Origin: Trichormus sp. NMC-1
GTDB lineage: Bacteria > Cyanobacteriota > Cyanobacteriia > Cyanobacteriales > Nostocaceae
DNA: 64,000 nt
Direction: 5' to 3'
Assembly (NCBI RefSeq): GCF_001858025.1
Contig: NZ_LZQD01000009.1
Coordinates: 146,057 to 210,056, forward strand
Part shown: piece by piece, positions 26,896 to 35,598 of the stretch
Layout of the letters: each line of letters begins with the position of its first letter
Position numbering within the stretch: position 1 is the stretch's first letter
The notes under the pieces: model-generated
Databases searched by the model: none
What the model saw: only the letters and a program-made list of their open reading frames with translations
What the model was told of the DNA's origin: nothing
Position numbers and translations under genes: made by a program

Positions 26896-27864
26896 ATGGG
26901 AAACCCAGAAAATTTAGAAATAGTGCCATCACCATTTCCAGAAGTGCTTAAAGATTTGCATTCTCAGTACAAATCTCTGCAAGAAGGTGTGGTAGCTAAC
27001 TACATTCCCGAACTGGCAAAAGTCAACCCCAACTTATTTAGTATCTGCATTGCTACTGTAGATGGCCAGATTTATGAAGTCGGTGATTATCAACAACTAT
27101 TTACTATTCAGTCGATTTCTAAGGTCTTTGTCTATGGACAGGCGTTAGAAGATCATGGACGGGATTATATTTTGACTAGGGTAGGAGTGGAACCGACAGG
27201 AGAAGCATTTAATGCAATTATTCTGGATGAGCAATCAAAGCGACCTTATAATCCTATGGTGAACGCCGGGGCTATCGCTACCACCAGCTTAATCAAGGGT
27301 TCTGGTCCAACTGAACGCCTAAATCGATTGCTAGATATGTATCGGCGCTATATTGGGCGGGATGTATTTGTGGATATTTCTGTGTTTACCTCAGAACGCA
27401 GTACGGGACATCGCAACCGCGCTACAGCACACCTGATGCTAAATTTTGGCATGATTGACCAAAATATTGAGGAAGCGTTGGATTTATATTTTCAACAATG
27501 TTCTGTAATGGTTAATTGTCGAGACTTGGCGGTGATGGCAGCAACTCTGGCTAACAAAGGTATTAACCCCATTACCAAGGAAAAAGCGGTAGATAACCGC
27601 TATATCAAAGATATATTGAGCGTGATGTACACCTGCGGGATGTATAACTTTGCGGGTGAATGGGCTTATAATGTGGGAATTCCGGCAAAAAGCGGCGTTT
27701 GTGGGGGAATTATCGCCGTTGTTCCTAACCAAATGGGAATTGGAGTGTTTTCACCTCTGCTAGATGTTCGGGGTAACAGTGTGCGTGGGGTGAAGGTGTG
27801 TGAGCAACTGTCTCAACGGTTGGGTTTACATCTGTTTGATTGTTCGCGCCAGGAATCAATTTAA
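26896..27864 (+). CDS. glsA: Glutaminase A
   Basis: A 322-residue glutaminase that hydrolyses glutamine to glutamate and ammonia. It has the serine-beta-lactamase-like fold: the catalytic SISK motif is at 73-76 (IQSISKVF), followed by [18 protein letters not shown] (about 119-127), a Tyr-containing [10 protein letters not shown], and [12 protein letters not shown] near residue 266. Cytoplasmic, no signal peptide. The ATG at 26896 gives a normal N-terminus and length. Nitrogen-related control (NtcA) is possible, but I could not confirm a GTAN8TAC site in the upstream region by eye. Confidence 0.95.
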   Translation: MGNPENLEIVPSPFPEVLKDLHSQYKSLQEGVVANYIPELAKVNPNLFSICIATVDGQIYEVGDYQQLFTIQSISKVFVYGQALEDHGRDYILTRVGVEPTGEAFNAIILDEQSKRPYNPMVNAGAIATTSLIKGSGPTERLNRLLDMYRRYIGRDVFVDISVFTSERSTGHRNRATAHLMLNFGMIDQNIEEALDLYFQQCSVMVNCRDLAVMAATLANKGINPITKEKAVDNRYIKDILSVMYTCGMYNFAGEWAYNVGIPAKSGVCGGIIAVVPNQMGIGVFSPLLDVRGNSVRGVKVCEQLSQRLGLHLFDCSRQESI

Positions 27865-28112
27865 TTTTTTTATTTAATTTTGTCCAACTACTGATAATCC
27901 ACCTCATTAGGGAACTCCAAACAATAAATTATCCCATTTCACAGCATCAAAACGACTTTTCCTCCGCAGCTCCCAGCCCTAAAAAAGATGGGATATTTTT
28001 GATCTGGAAGTCCCTGAGTGGCAGCAATAATTAAGAAATTATTAAAAATAACATGTATTCCTTAATTAATGCTGGAAACTCTTTAATAAGACATTAGACA
28101 ATTGAATAAAAA

Positions 28113-28139
28113 TTAGCACTCTCGGCTAACAAGTGCTAA
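28113..28139. promoter_or_regulatory. CIRCE element (HrcA operator)
   Basis: TTAGCACTC-N9-AAGTGCTAA matches the CIRCE consensus TTAGCACTC-N9-GAGTGCTAA at all but one arm base, with the exact 9-bp spacing. CIRCE is bound by the heat-shock repressor HrcA, classically before groESL. Here it lies 138 bp upstream of an unknown 116-residue gene, and glsA ends on its other side. The rest of the gap 27865-28276 shows no gene. Confidence 0.88.
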
Positions 28140-28276
28140 TTCTCGACTAAATTTTCAAACCTATGGACTAGGCAAAAATCCTACTTTTTCTAGCTGGAGT
28201 TGACTATTTTTTCAGCCATTTTTTGCCAAAACACTAGGTTGATTTGGAATTGATTAAATAGATTGGGAGGACTGGA

Positions 28277-28627
28277 ATGAGATTTACTTTCGATATTGTA
28301 GGAGTATCTCCAGTTTTGTACTTTTTTAATCACCAACAGCAGAGTTGGCAAAAACCTCAGCCTCCTGGTGTGGAATATCTGGGAACCCATACTTGTACAC
28401 TCGATGGGTTTCTAGAATCTGTGGAATCTGTTCTACCAAAGTTGGATTGGAATCTAGATCAAGTTGTAGATACGGTGATTCAATTTTGGTGGAATAACTC
28501 GGAGAGTATTCAATATTGGAAATCCAGGTTACAAGATGCCGGAAGAGATAATTTACTAGTAGCAAGAGTGGCAGAAATACAAGCTTTGCAAGCTGAATTT
28601 GAATCACTACTTCGTAAAAATTGGTGA
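28277..28627 (+). CDS. Hypothetical protein, 116 residues, under a CIRCE operator
   Basis: The start is an ATG preceded by GGGAGG seven bases upstream, so translation should be efficient. The sequence is acidic and rich in Trp and Gln (MRFTFDIVGVSPVLYFF, SWQKPQPPGVEYLGTHTCTLDGFLESVE, then FWWNNSESIQYWKSRLQDAG) with a helical C-terminus (RVAEIQALQAEFESLLRKN). No signal peptide or membrane helix. I do not recognise the family. The CIRCE operator upstream suggests the gene is part of the HrcA heat-shock regulon, alongside the usual chaperonins; that is inference from position. Nothing else is in the same transcript. Confidence 0.8.
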   Translation: MRFTFDIVGVSPVLYFFNHQQQSWQKPQPPGVEYLGTHTCTLDGFLESVESVLPKLDWNLDQVVDTVIQFWWNNSESIQYWKSRLQDAGRDNLLVARVAEIQALQAEFESLLRKNW

Positions 28628-28755
28628 ATTCATTTTTATTGAACAGGATCTAATAGGCATCACCGATAAATAATGTATATCTGAAAATACCTAGAGGAGA
28701 AATGTCTCTACAAGGATTCTAGAAGATATACATTGAAATTCGGTCGATGTCTAAT

Positions 28756-29742
28756 TTATTCTGTTTCTAGTGCTTGCATAATTTTGTAACATAAATCTTC
28801 TACTTTCTGGGTTTGCCTCTTACCAAGAGATGCATAGTGAGCTAAACCTGGAGCGGCATTAACTTCCAAGAGGGTATAATCTACTAGTGGTTTAGTAATA
28901 TCACTGGTTAGTATATCTACACCTGCTAATTTCAGCCCCATATCTTTAGTTATATTAATCGCTAGTTGCTGGAAATCAGGATGAATACTATCGGTAAAAT
29001 CTACTGAATCACCACCAGTAGATAAATTGGCATTATCTAAAAGATAGACTATATTATCTTTGGCAATTACACTTTCAAGTGTGAGATTTTGTTGTTGCAA
29101 TTTTTTAATTATGCGAAAATCTTCTAGATCAATTAATATTTTTTCGCCAGTTTGTATCAACTTTTCCCGTTTGATTTGGATTAATTGCAAAATAGTAGAA
29201 TTACCATCACCAGTTACGGATAAAGGAATTCTTTGATAAGCAGCAAGTACTTCATCATTAAAAGCGAGAATTCTATAGTCATTTCCTGTATAGAATCTTT
29301 CAACAATTAATCCTGGGTGAATATTAAAAATTTTCTCGGCGACATCATAGTACTCTGATTTTTCGTAAACCTTCGTGACTAAGATTCCTAAACTCAAATT
29401 TAAGGGTTTGACAATTACTGGTAATCCTAATTCTTGAACATAATTCCAGCCATCATGTATATTTCTAGGATTGGGTATTGTTGCACAAATTTTTTCATTA
29501 AAAAATGTTTTTCCCTCTGTAACTTTATAACCAAACTGTTGCAAAAAATAATTAGAGAAAGCTTTATCTTTAGCTAAATATGCAGAACCAAAACCATTAA
29601 CATTTAGTCTAGTATTATCAAAAACTGATTTTTTACCGTTTTTAAAGGTAATATGTCCAATTAATTCATATTCAGGTTCGATTAAAACAGTAGCTCCCAT
29701 TTCTGTAGCTACTTTTTTGAATATTGATGTCATGAATCTCAT
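28756..29742 (-). CDS. ATP-grasp ligase related to the cyanophycin/glutathione synthetase group
   Basis: About 328 residues; an alternative start is the Met three codons in (29733). It has the ATP-grasp fold. LPVIVKPLNLSLGILV (about 130-145) holds the ATP-binding Lys. ERFYTGNDYRILAFNDEVLAAYQRIPL, followed by VTGDGNSTI, resembles the ATP-grasp half of cyanophycin synthetase. LLEVNAAPGL near residue 305 is the Mg-binding EVNxxPG. It should form an amide or peptide bond through an acyl phosphate. It is too short to be cyanophycin synthetase itself and has no Mur-ligase half, so it is an orphan ligase of unknown substrates. Confidence 0.8.
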   Translation of the reverse strand: MRFMTSIFKKVATEMGATVLIEPEYELIGHITFKNGKKSVFDNTRLNVNGFGSAYLAKDKAFSNYFLQQFGYKVTEGKTFFNEKICATIPNPRNIHDGWNYVQELGLPVIVKPLNLSLGILVTKVYEKSEYYDVAEKIFNIHPGLIVERFYTGNDYRILAFNDEVLAAYQRIPLSVTGDGNSTILQLIQIKREKLIQTGEKILIDLEDFRIIKKLQQQNLTLESVIAKDNIVYLLDNANLSTGGDSVDFTDSIHPDFQQLAINITKDMGLKLAGVDILTSDITKPLVDYTLLEVNAAPGLAHYASLGKRQTQKVEDLCYKIMQALETE

Positions 29743-30067
29743 ATCTCTTGATTAATTGATACTTAGGTATGTTGTCAACATTTTAGCAAAAAAGGTGGTG
29801 CTTTATTGACTTTTTTTAATTGGAGCGAAGCGACTTGACTCAGCATTCAGCAGTATTTTTGTGAACTTGGTTTGTGTATCTTTAAAAATATGCAAACTCA
29901 ATTCACCTCAGTTTTTGTGCTGAGTAGAAGCTATATTGTCACACTAAGTATTGACAATTTTAAAATTATGTAATAACAAGGTGGCATCATCAATTAAAGG
30001 CGCTAGTGTATCCCCCCTTAGAGACACACTAACGCTGTTCACTAAATTTCATACGGTTAATATAATC
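29743..30067. other. Intergenic region with leader hairpin
   Basis: The gap holds the divergent promoters of the ATP-grasp gene and the 78-residue gene. Near its right end, 29999-30035 can fold into an imperfect hairpin (GCGCTAGTGTATCC / TAGAGACACACTAACGC). This lies in the probable 5' leader of the small gene. Confidence 0.4.
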
Positions 30068-30304
30068 ATGCCACAAAATACTGATTACAAAGATACAAAG
30101 TCAGAAAATCAAGCACTTGCTTACAGAAATCGCCTGAATGGTTGGGCGATCGCTCGTGTGGTTGCAAATCAGGAACGGGTGATTGTCGGGCGATTCCGCA
30201 GCCGTTCCAACGCTGATGGTTATATGCAACACTTACGCCAGCTGACACCGGATGCTTCTTTTGAGCTTGTTTTTGATTGTCAGCGGGAAGAAGTGGTGAT
30301 TTAA
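30068..30304 (+). CDS. Small hypothetical protein, 78 residues
   Basis: I place the start at the ATG at 30068 (MPQNTDYKDTKSEN…). The frame is open further upstream but passes through the leader hairpin. The protein is compact and basic in its middle (LNGWAIARVVANQERVIVGRFRSRSNADGYMQHLRQLTPDASFELVFD). The pattern beta-alpha-beta with 'RFRSRSNADGYMQHLRQL' suggests a small ligand- or nucleic-acid-binding domain somewhat like a SPOR half. Function not recognised. Lone gene, ending about 100 bp from the convergent peroxiredoxin gene. A HIP1 site lies within it. Confidence 0.65.
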   Translation: MPQNTDYKDTKSENQALAYRNRLNGWAIARVVANQERVIVGRFRSRSNADGYMQHLRQLTPDASFELVFDCQREEVVI

Positions 30305-30406
30305 GCTTTGAGACTAGGCGATCGCAGTTGAGTTAATTGAGAGGATGTTTTCAAAGTCATCACTGATGTATCAAAACCTCAAACCTGATACTTAACAAAC
30401 ATCCTC

Positions 30407-30883
30407 TTAAACGGCTGCTAATTCCTGCAATTTTGTTAACACTGCTAGAGCATGACCTTTAGTTTTGACATTTGGCCAAGCATAGGCGATGGTTTTATCA
30501 GGTGAAATCAAAAAAGTTGACCGAGCCACACCCATATATTCTTTACCCATAAACTTCTTTAATCTCCAAGCACCATAGGCTTCTATTAATTGATGTTCTG
30601 GGTCACTTAATAGGGTAATTGATAATTGATGTTTGTCGATAAATTTGCAATGTGCTTTACCTGAATCTGGACTGACACCGATGATTTTAGCTCCCAGTGC
30701 AGTGAATTGTGGAGATAAATCGGTGAAGTCTTTTGCTTCTGTGGTGCATCCTGGAGTGTCGTCTTTGGGGTAGAAATAAAGGACTATCCATTCACTGAAG
30801 TCAGCAAGGCTAACTGGTTTGTCGTTTTGATCTGGAGTGGTGAAGTCGGGTGCTAGTTGTCCAGTTTGGGGAATGTTGGTCAT
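30407..30883 (-). CDS. Peroxiredoxin, PrxQ/BCP family
   Basis: A 158-residue thiol peroxidase from the ATG at 30883 (MTNIPQTGQLAPDF); 50 further upstream codons are open but look non-coding. The peroxidatic Cys46 lies in YPKDDTPGCTTEAKDF. In most PrxQ proteins a second Cys follows five residues later, but here that place is Lys51. The only other Cys is in KAHCKF, so this enzyme is either 1-Cys or uses an unusual partner. It removes hydroperoxides in the cytoplasm. It is divergent from the photolyase-domain gene, and the 177-bp gap presumably holds both promoters. Confidence 0.9.
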   Translation of the reverse strand: MTNIPQTGQLAPDFTTPDQNDKPVSLADFSEWIVLYFYPKDDTPGCTTEAKDFTDLSPQFTALGAKIIGVSPDSGKAHCKFIDKHQLSITLLSDPEHQLIEAYGAWRLKKFMGKEYMGVARSTFLISPDKTIAYAWPNVKTKGHALAVLTKLQELAAV

Positions 30884-31060
30884 GATGGGATTTAGATAAA
30901 TTGCAAAAATCAGGATTGAAATTTTTGATGAGATTTTAGATTTTAGATTGTCAACGCTAGAGACGTTCCACTTGACGCAATCATGTTTAAAATGGGTATT
31001 AACATTTAAACCGTTGCTAATCGAGATTGGCACTACAATTAAGTCTAAACTAATAATTTT

Positions 31061-31885
31061 ATGTTACGTGATTTTACCAGTCGTGAAGAATTAGTAGCGT
31101 ATCTGCGCGAACAATTTCCCCAAGCCGCCGAGCGAGATGATCACATCAGCATGACTGTGGGGGGACGGAAAGCTGCCAAACAAATATTAGATAAAATAGA
31201 CCCAGTATCATACGCAAAAACACGTAATTTTTTAACGGGTGCAGTCACAAGACTATCACCTTATATTCGTTATGGCGTTTTGAGTTTGCGGGAAATTCGA
31301 GATTACATTCTTGATAAAGTCCAGAATTCCGACGAAGCAACTAAACTAATTACGGAATTAGCTTGGCGTGATTATTGGCAAAGATTATACATCAAACTAG
31401 GAAAAGGTATTTGGCAAAATCAAGAAGAATACAAAACCGGCTACAAATTAGCAGACTACGCAGAAGCCTTACCCCAAGATATTACAACAGGAACTACTGG
31501 TAGCGTTTGCATTGACAGCTTTAGCCGAGAGTTACAGGAAACTGGCTACCTGCACAATCACATCAGAATGTGGTTAGCCGCTTATATTGTCCATTGGCGA
31601 CGTATTCAATGGCAAGCTGGCGCAAAATGGTTTTTACAGCACTTGCTTGATGGTGATCCAGCCAGTAATAATATGTCATGGCAGTGGGTAGCAAGTACAT
31701 TTAGCCACAAACCCTATTTCTTCAATCGTGAGAATTTAGAACGTTACACTAAAGGCATTTATTGTCGTCAATGTCCACTTTATGGAAAATGTGATTTTGA
31801 AGGCAGTTATGAAGAATTAGAACAGCGACTTTTTCCGAAAGGACAATTTAGTAAACAAACAAATAGTCGAACTTGGCAGAAATGA
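31061..31885 (+). CDS. Stand-alone FAD-binding domain of the photolyase/cryptochrome family
   Basis: A 274-residue protein that corresponds only to the C-terminal FAD-binding half of photolyases. LSPYIRYGVLSLREI, then ELAWRDYWQRLY, SFSRELQETGYLHNHIRMWLAAYIVHWRRIQWQAGAKWF, and DGDPASNNMSWQWVASTFSHKPYF are all recognisable. The N-terminal alpha/beta antenna domain is absent, and the start is a clean ATG, so this looks like a dedicated short form, not a truncation. The C-terminus adds CRQCPLYGKC, which could bind a metal. Light-dependent DNA repair is possible but unproven. Its last four bases overlap the start of a GNAT gene (ATGA). Confidence 0.85.
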   Translation: MLRDFTSREELVAYLREQFPQAAERDDHISMTVGGRKAAKQILDKIDPVSYAKTRNFLTGAVTRLSPYIRYGVLSLREIRDYILDKVQNSDEATKLITELAWRDYWQRLYIKLGKGIWQNQEEYKTGYKLADYAEALPQDITTGTTGSVCIDSFSRELQETGYLHNHIRMWLAAYIVHWRRIQWQAGAKWFLQHLLDGDPASNNMSWQWVASTFSHKPYFFNRENLERYTKGIYCRQCPLYGKCDFEGSYEELEQRLFPKGQFSKQTNSRTWQK

Positions 31886-32358
31886 TAATTAGACAAGCAA
31901 CCATAAATGATCATCAAGCTGTGCTGAAGTACGCCCTCAAACTTGTTCATCAACATCACAATTTCAATCCTTTAAGATTTGTTGAATTTGAAAATCATGA
32001 ACAACAGCTTTTTGATTTTTTTGCCGAAGAGATTGTTAACCCAAAAGCAGTTGTGTTAGTTGTGGAAGTAGAAAATGAAATTGTTGGTTATTCATTTACA
32101 AGGTTAGAAGAAAGCAGTTTGGTTGATATTGCACCAGAAGCAGTATGGCTTCATGACATTTACATTGATGAATCGGTGCGGGGAATGGGAGCAGGAAAAT
32201 TGCTGTTAAATGCTTCAATAGATGCAGCAAAAAAGTTAGGTTCACAAGTATTGATACTTCAAGTCGCTGCACAAAATGAATTTGCAAAGCAGTTATTTGA
32301 AGCTAATGGATTTAATGTGGCAACTTACGAGATGATGATGAATTTAAATGAAGGATGA
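31882..32358 (+). CDS. GNAT family N-acetyltransferase
   Basis: A 158-residue GNAT protein. The ATG at 31882 overlaps the stop of the photolyase-domain gene as ATGA, so the pair should be translationally coupled. Acetyl-CoA-binding motif A is visible as LHDIYIDESVRGMGAGKLLL (R-G-M-G-A-G), and motif B near ILQVAAQNEFAKQLFEANGF. The usual bound pyrophosphate loop is intact. The substrate (small amine, amino acid or protein) is not evident. Coupling to a flavoprotein of the photolyase family is unusual and hints at a shared, unknown process. Confidence 0.88.
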   Translation: MIIRQATINDHQAVLKYALKLVHQHHNFNPLRFVEFENHEQQLFDFFAEEIVNPKAVVLVVEVENEIVGYSFTRLEESSLVDIAPEAVWLHDIYIDESVRGMGAGKLLLNASIDAAKKLGSQVLILQVAAQNEFAKQLFEANGFNVATYEMMMNLNEG

Positions 32359-32370
32359 AAAGAGGAAGTG

Positions 32371-32640
32371 CTAATAAACCTCATCGTGAGTTCCAATATC
32401 AATTAGTAAAACTTTGCTGTCAGAGATAAATTGGAAAACAAGCCGATATTCATAGGTGATACTCAACTCCCAATAACCTTCCAGATTTCCGCTTAAACTA
32501 TGTGTTTTCAATGATGAATGAAATGGATCGTTGATAAAAAGAGAGATTTTTTGCTGAAATCTTTCAACGAGTTCAGGATGCTTCTTGCGCCATTTTTTCA
32601 ATATTCGTAGGAATGGCTCATCCCAAATAATCTCAATCAT
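32371..32640 (-). CDS. RelE/ParE superfamily toxin (YafQ-like)
   Basis: A toxin of about 89 residues. The pattern MIEIIWDEPFLRILKKWRKKHPELVERFQQKI, then LKTHSLSGNLEGYWELSITYEYRLVFQF and LIDIGTHDEVY, is that of YafQ/RelE-type endonuclease toxins. These cleave mRNA in the ribosome. His (THDEVY), Arg and Lys candidates for catalysis are retained. The ATG at 32640 overlaps the antitoxin's stop by 8 bp (ATGATTGA), so the pair is coupled with the antitoxin first. It faces the GNAT gene tail to tail. Confidence 0.88.
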   Translation of the reverse strand: MIEIIWDEPFLRILKKWRKKHPELVERFQQKISLFINDPFHSSLKTHSLSGNLEGYWELSITYEYRLVFQFISDSKVLLIDIGTHDEVY

Positions 32641-32851
32641 CACTCGAAGCCATCATCAAATCTTCAACAGTACCAGTATGAACATTACCCAATCTATAAT
32701 TCTCCTCAGCTTCTTTAGCTCTTGAGGCAATTTGACTTCTTCTCAATTCGATCATCCTTTTGGCGAGAATTTCAGCGATAAATGATTGATCTTCAAAAGC
32801 TAGATCAGATATAGCTTGCAAAATATCATTTACCTGAGTTGATGTTTTCAT
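32633..32851 (-). CDS. Antitoxin partner of the RelE/ParE toxin
   Basis: A 72-residue acidic, helical protein encoded just before the toxin, overlapping it by 8 bp. The N-terminal half (VNDILQAISDLAFEDQSFIAEILAKRMIELRRSQI) resembles the small helical antitoxins found with cyanobacterial RelE-like toxins. The C-terminal part (RAKEAEENYRLGNVHTGTVEDLMMASSDD) is probably the disordered toxin-wrapping segment. No clear DNA-binding ribbon-helix-helix is seen. Autoregulation of the operon is likely from family knowledge, but no operator could be picked out. Confidence 0.8.
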   Translation of the reverse strand: MKTSTQVNDILQAISDLAFEDQSFIAEILAKRMIELRRSQIASRAKEAEENYRLGNVHTGTVEDLMMASSDD

Positions 32852-33068
32852 GGCTGGGTAAGTTATAAAGTTGCAGTATTTTTAGATTAACACGATCACA
32901 TCCATAACCTTCCTAACCAGCTTTTCGGGTAGGATAGTGCGATCGCGGAGCCTTACAAGCGCTGGATAAGCAGGTGGAATTCTCTCGACAGGTATTTATG
33001 GTATAAAATAAATTATAGGCTACGCTATTCAGTCTATATAGCTCCGCTTGAATAATACAGGAGATATT

Positions 33069-35552
33069 ATGCCTATTGACTTGGGGAAAATTAATACCGG
33101 AAATACAAGTGATACATCTCTCCATCCTAGAGAAATATTTACTGCTCTTCCAGGTAAGAAAGAAGGCAAGTTTGAATATCGTAGAGACGTTCAAACACAG
33201 GTTTGGGATCATTGGTTTTCAAGGAGGAATGAAAAGGATTTAGTTGTCAAAATGAATACTGGTAGCGGCAAAACCGTAGTCGGATTACTTATCCTCAAGA
33301 GTTGCTTAAATGAAGGTAAAGGTCCGGCAGTTTATGTAGTTCCTGACAACTATTTAGTAAAACAAGTTACTTGTGAAGCACAAGACCTAGGAATTGAAGT
33401 TACCGACGACACTAATTCTCATAGATTTCGTTCAGGCAAAGCTATTTTAGTTGTTAATATATACAAGCTAGTTAATGGAAAATCAGTTTTTGGTGTTGGT
33501 GATGAAGGTATCAAAATCAGCATTGGTAGCATTATTATTGATGATGCACACGCTTGTCTTGACACAGTAGAAGACCAATTTATGTTAACAATTGATAGCC
33601 GAAATACTGCATATAAAGAAATTTATAGATGCTTTAAAGAATCACTTCGTGATCAATGTTTAGTAAAGGAATCTGAGATTAATAATCGTGAACGTGATGT
33701 TTTTATGCAAGTTCCTTTTTGGAGTTGGCAAAGTAAGATACCAGAAATATCACAAATATTAATTAAAAACAAAGAAGCTGAATGGCTAAAGTTTGTATGG
33801 CCATTGATAAAGGAATCACTAGCTATATCAAGGTGCGTTGTTAGCTCGGATAAAATAGAGATATCACCGCACTGTATACCAATTGATATGATTCCGAGTA
33901 TTACTAATGCTCGTAGAAAGATATTTATGACAGCGACTTTAGTAGATGATAGTATTTTGTCCAGCCATTTTGGTATTACAGAGGAGTCTATCAATAAAGC
34001 TGTTATACCTGACACAGCAGGTGATATTGGTGATAGGATGATTCTCCTTCCACAAGTAATTAACACTAAACTAACTGATGATGAAATCAAGCAGTTTTGT
34101 AAGTCGATTTCACAAGATGTGAATGTTGTGGTTATCGTTCCGTCAGAGGAACGCTCTAAATACTGGCAAGATCAGGCCGATCAAATTTTGAATAAGGATA
34201 ATCTGTATGAAGGAATAACTCGCTTAAAAAAGGAAAAAGTTGGTCTGACTATATTAGTTAATCGCTACGATGGAATAGACTTACCGAAGGATGCTTGTAG
34301 ATTTCTTGTCATTGATGGATTGCCAGTTGCTCGACGGCTAATTGATAAAGTTGAACAAGTCATCCTAATGGGAAGTTCAAGAAAAGCTACTCAACTAGTT
34401 CAAAAAATAGAGCAAGGAATGGGGCGCGGGGTTAGATCCAGCGACGATTACTGTGTTGTATTTTTAATGGGGCGTAATCTTACTAGCCAATTATATGCTG
34501 AAGATGCAATAAATAGATTTTCTCCAGCAACTAAGGCACAAATAGACTTGTCGGAAAAGATTTCTGAGCAGATTAAAGGAGAAGACTTGTCTGCGATACG
34601 AGAAGCGACTATGTATTGCTTACATAGAAACCAAGATTGGGTATCTAAAAGCAAAGGAGCTTTGGCAGCACTTTCATACGAGGAAATTAGTACACCTGAT
34701 TTGATAACAATTGCACAAAGGAAAGCGTATGATTTTGCTTCTATAAAAAACTATAATGCCGCAGTGAATGAGCTTAGAGAAGTTGTAAATAAAGTAGATG
34801 AGAAACCTCTTAAATCGTACCTAAAACAATGCTTGGCAGAATACATTAACTTGTATGATCCGGCAGAGGCACAAAAAGCTTTGATGTCAGCCGCCAGTGA
34901 TAACTCAAGAGTAACTAAGCCAATGGGAGGCATTGCATATCATAAGCTAGAATCGAAAGCTATGGATCAAGCAAGAATATGTGGGGATTATTTAAAACAA
35001 AAATTTGATAATCCAAATAAAATCATTGTTGAGATGAATGGATTGTTAGAATCATTGATATTTAAACCAGAGACAGCAGATATATTTGAAGAATCATTTA
35101 AAACGATTGCTCAGTATATTGGGTTTAATAGTCAGCGTCCAGAAGCACAATATGGGGAAGGTTCAGATGTCTTTTGGGAACTCGGAAACCTATCATACTT
35201 TGTGATTGAGTGCAAAAATGGAGCGATTACGGATACTATTAGTAAAGGTGACTGCGATCAACTAAATGGATCAGGCGTTTGGTTTACTAATAATTATGAT
35301 AAAACTTGCAAATTTACTCCGATAATGGTTCATCCATCAGTTAAACTTGGGTATGCTGCCAGACTTACAGAGAAAACAAGAATTATTAATAGAGAAAAGT
35401 TAGCTCTATTGTGTAAAAATACATCTGATTTCATCAAGTCATTATGTGTAGAAAACAAAATTAATGACGATAAAGCTATTAGGGAGAGATTGGTACAATA
35501 CAATCTGACAGCTGATAAATTTTGCGAGCATTATACTACTAGCTTTAAATGA
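33069..35552 (+). CDS. DEAD/DEAH helicase with C-terminal PD-(D/E)XK nuclease-like domain (candidate defence gene)
   Basis: From the ATG at 33069 (CAGGAGAT just upstream) the protein has 827 residues. Superfamily 2 motifs: I TGSGKT (64-69), Ia VYVVPDNYLVKQ, II IIDDAH (about 156-161), III MTAT (287-290), V LPKDACRFLVIDGLP, and VI QGMGRGVR (449-456). About 200 mostly helical residues follow. Near the end GSDVFWELGNLSYFVIECKNG gives Asp700-X13-Glu714-X-Lys716, the spacing of a PD-(D/E)XK nuclease site, with an upstream acidic helix (EESFKTIAQYIGF) and a downstream Gln. It is AT-richer than its neighbours, lacks HIP1 sites, and sits next to a toxin-antitoxin pair and DUF29. That fits an acquired anti-phage or anti-plasmid gene. 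The exact system is not recognised. Confidence 0.82.
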   Translation: MPIDLGKINTGNTSDTSLHPREIFTALPGKKEGKFEYRRDVQTQVWDHWFSRRNEKDLVVKMNTGSGKTVVGLLILKSCLNEGKGPAVYVVPDNYLVKQVTCEAQDLGIEVTDDTNSHRFRSGKAILVVNIYKLVNGKSVFGVGDEGIKISIGSIIIDDAHACLDTVEDQFMLTIDSRNTAYKEIYRCFKESLRDQCLVKESEINNRERDVFMQVPFWSWQSKIPEISQILIKNKEAEWLKFVWPLIKESLAISRCVVSSDKIEISPHCIPIDMIPSITNARRKIFMTATLVDDSILSSHFGITEESINKAVIPDTAGDIGDRMILLPQVINTKLTDDEIKQFCKSISQDVNVVVIVPSEERSKYWQDQADQILNKDNLYEGITRLKKEKVGLTILVNRYDGIDLPKDACRFLVIDGLPVARRLIDKVEQVILMGSSRKATQLVQKIEQGMGRGVRSSDDYCVVFLMGRNLTSQLYAEDAINRFSPATKAQIDLSEKISEQIKGEDLSAIREATMYCLHRNQDWVSKSKGALAALSYEEISTPDLITIAQRKAYDFASIKNYNAAVNELREVVNKVDEKPLKSYLKQCLAEYINLYDPAEAQKALMSAASDNSRVTKPMGGIAYHKLESKAMDQARICGDYLKQKFDNPNKIIVEMNGLLESLIFKPETADIFEESFKTIAQYIGFNSQRPEAQYGEGSDVFWELGNLSYFVIECKNGAITDTISKGDCDQLNGSGVWFTNNYDKTCKFTPIMVHPSVKLGYAARLTEKTRIINREKLALLCKNTSDFIKSLCVENKINDDKAIRERLVQYNLTADKFCEHYTTSFK

Positions 35553-35598
35553 ACGGCGATTACATGAAATAAGTAGTTCAAAACGACGCTTATTATTC

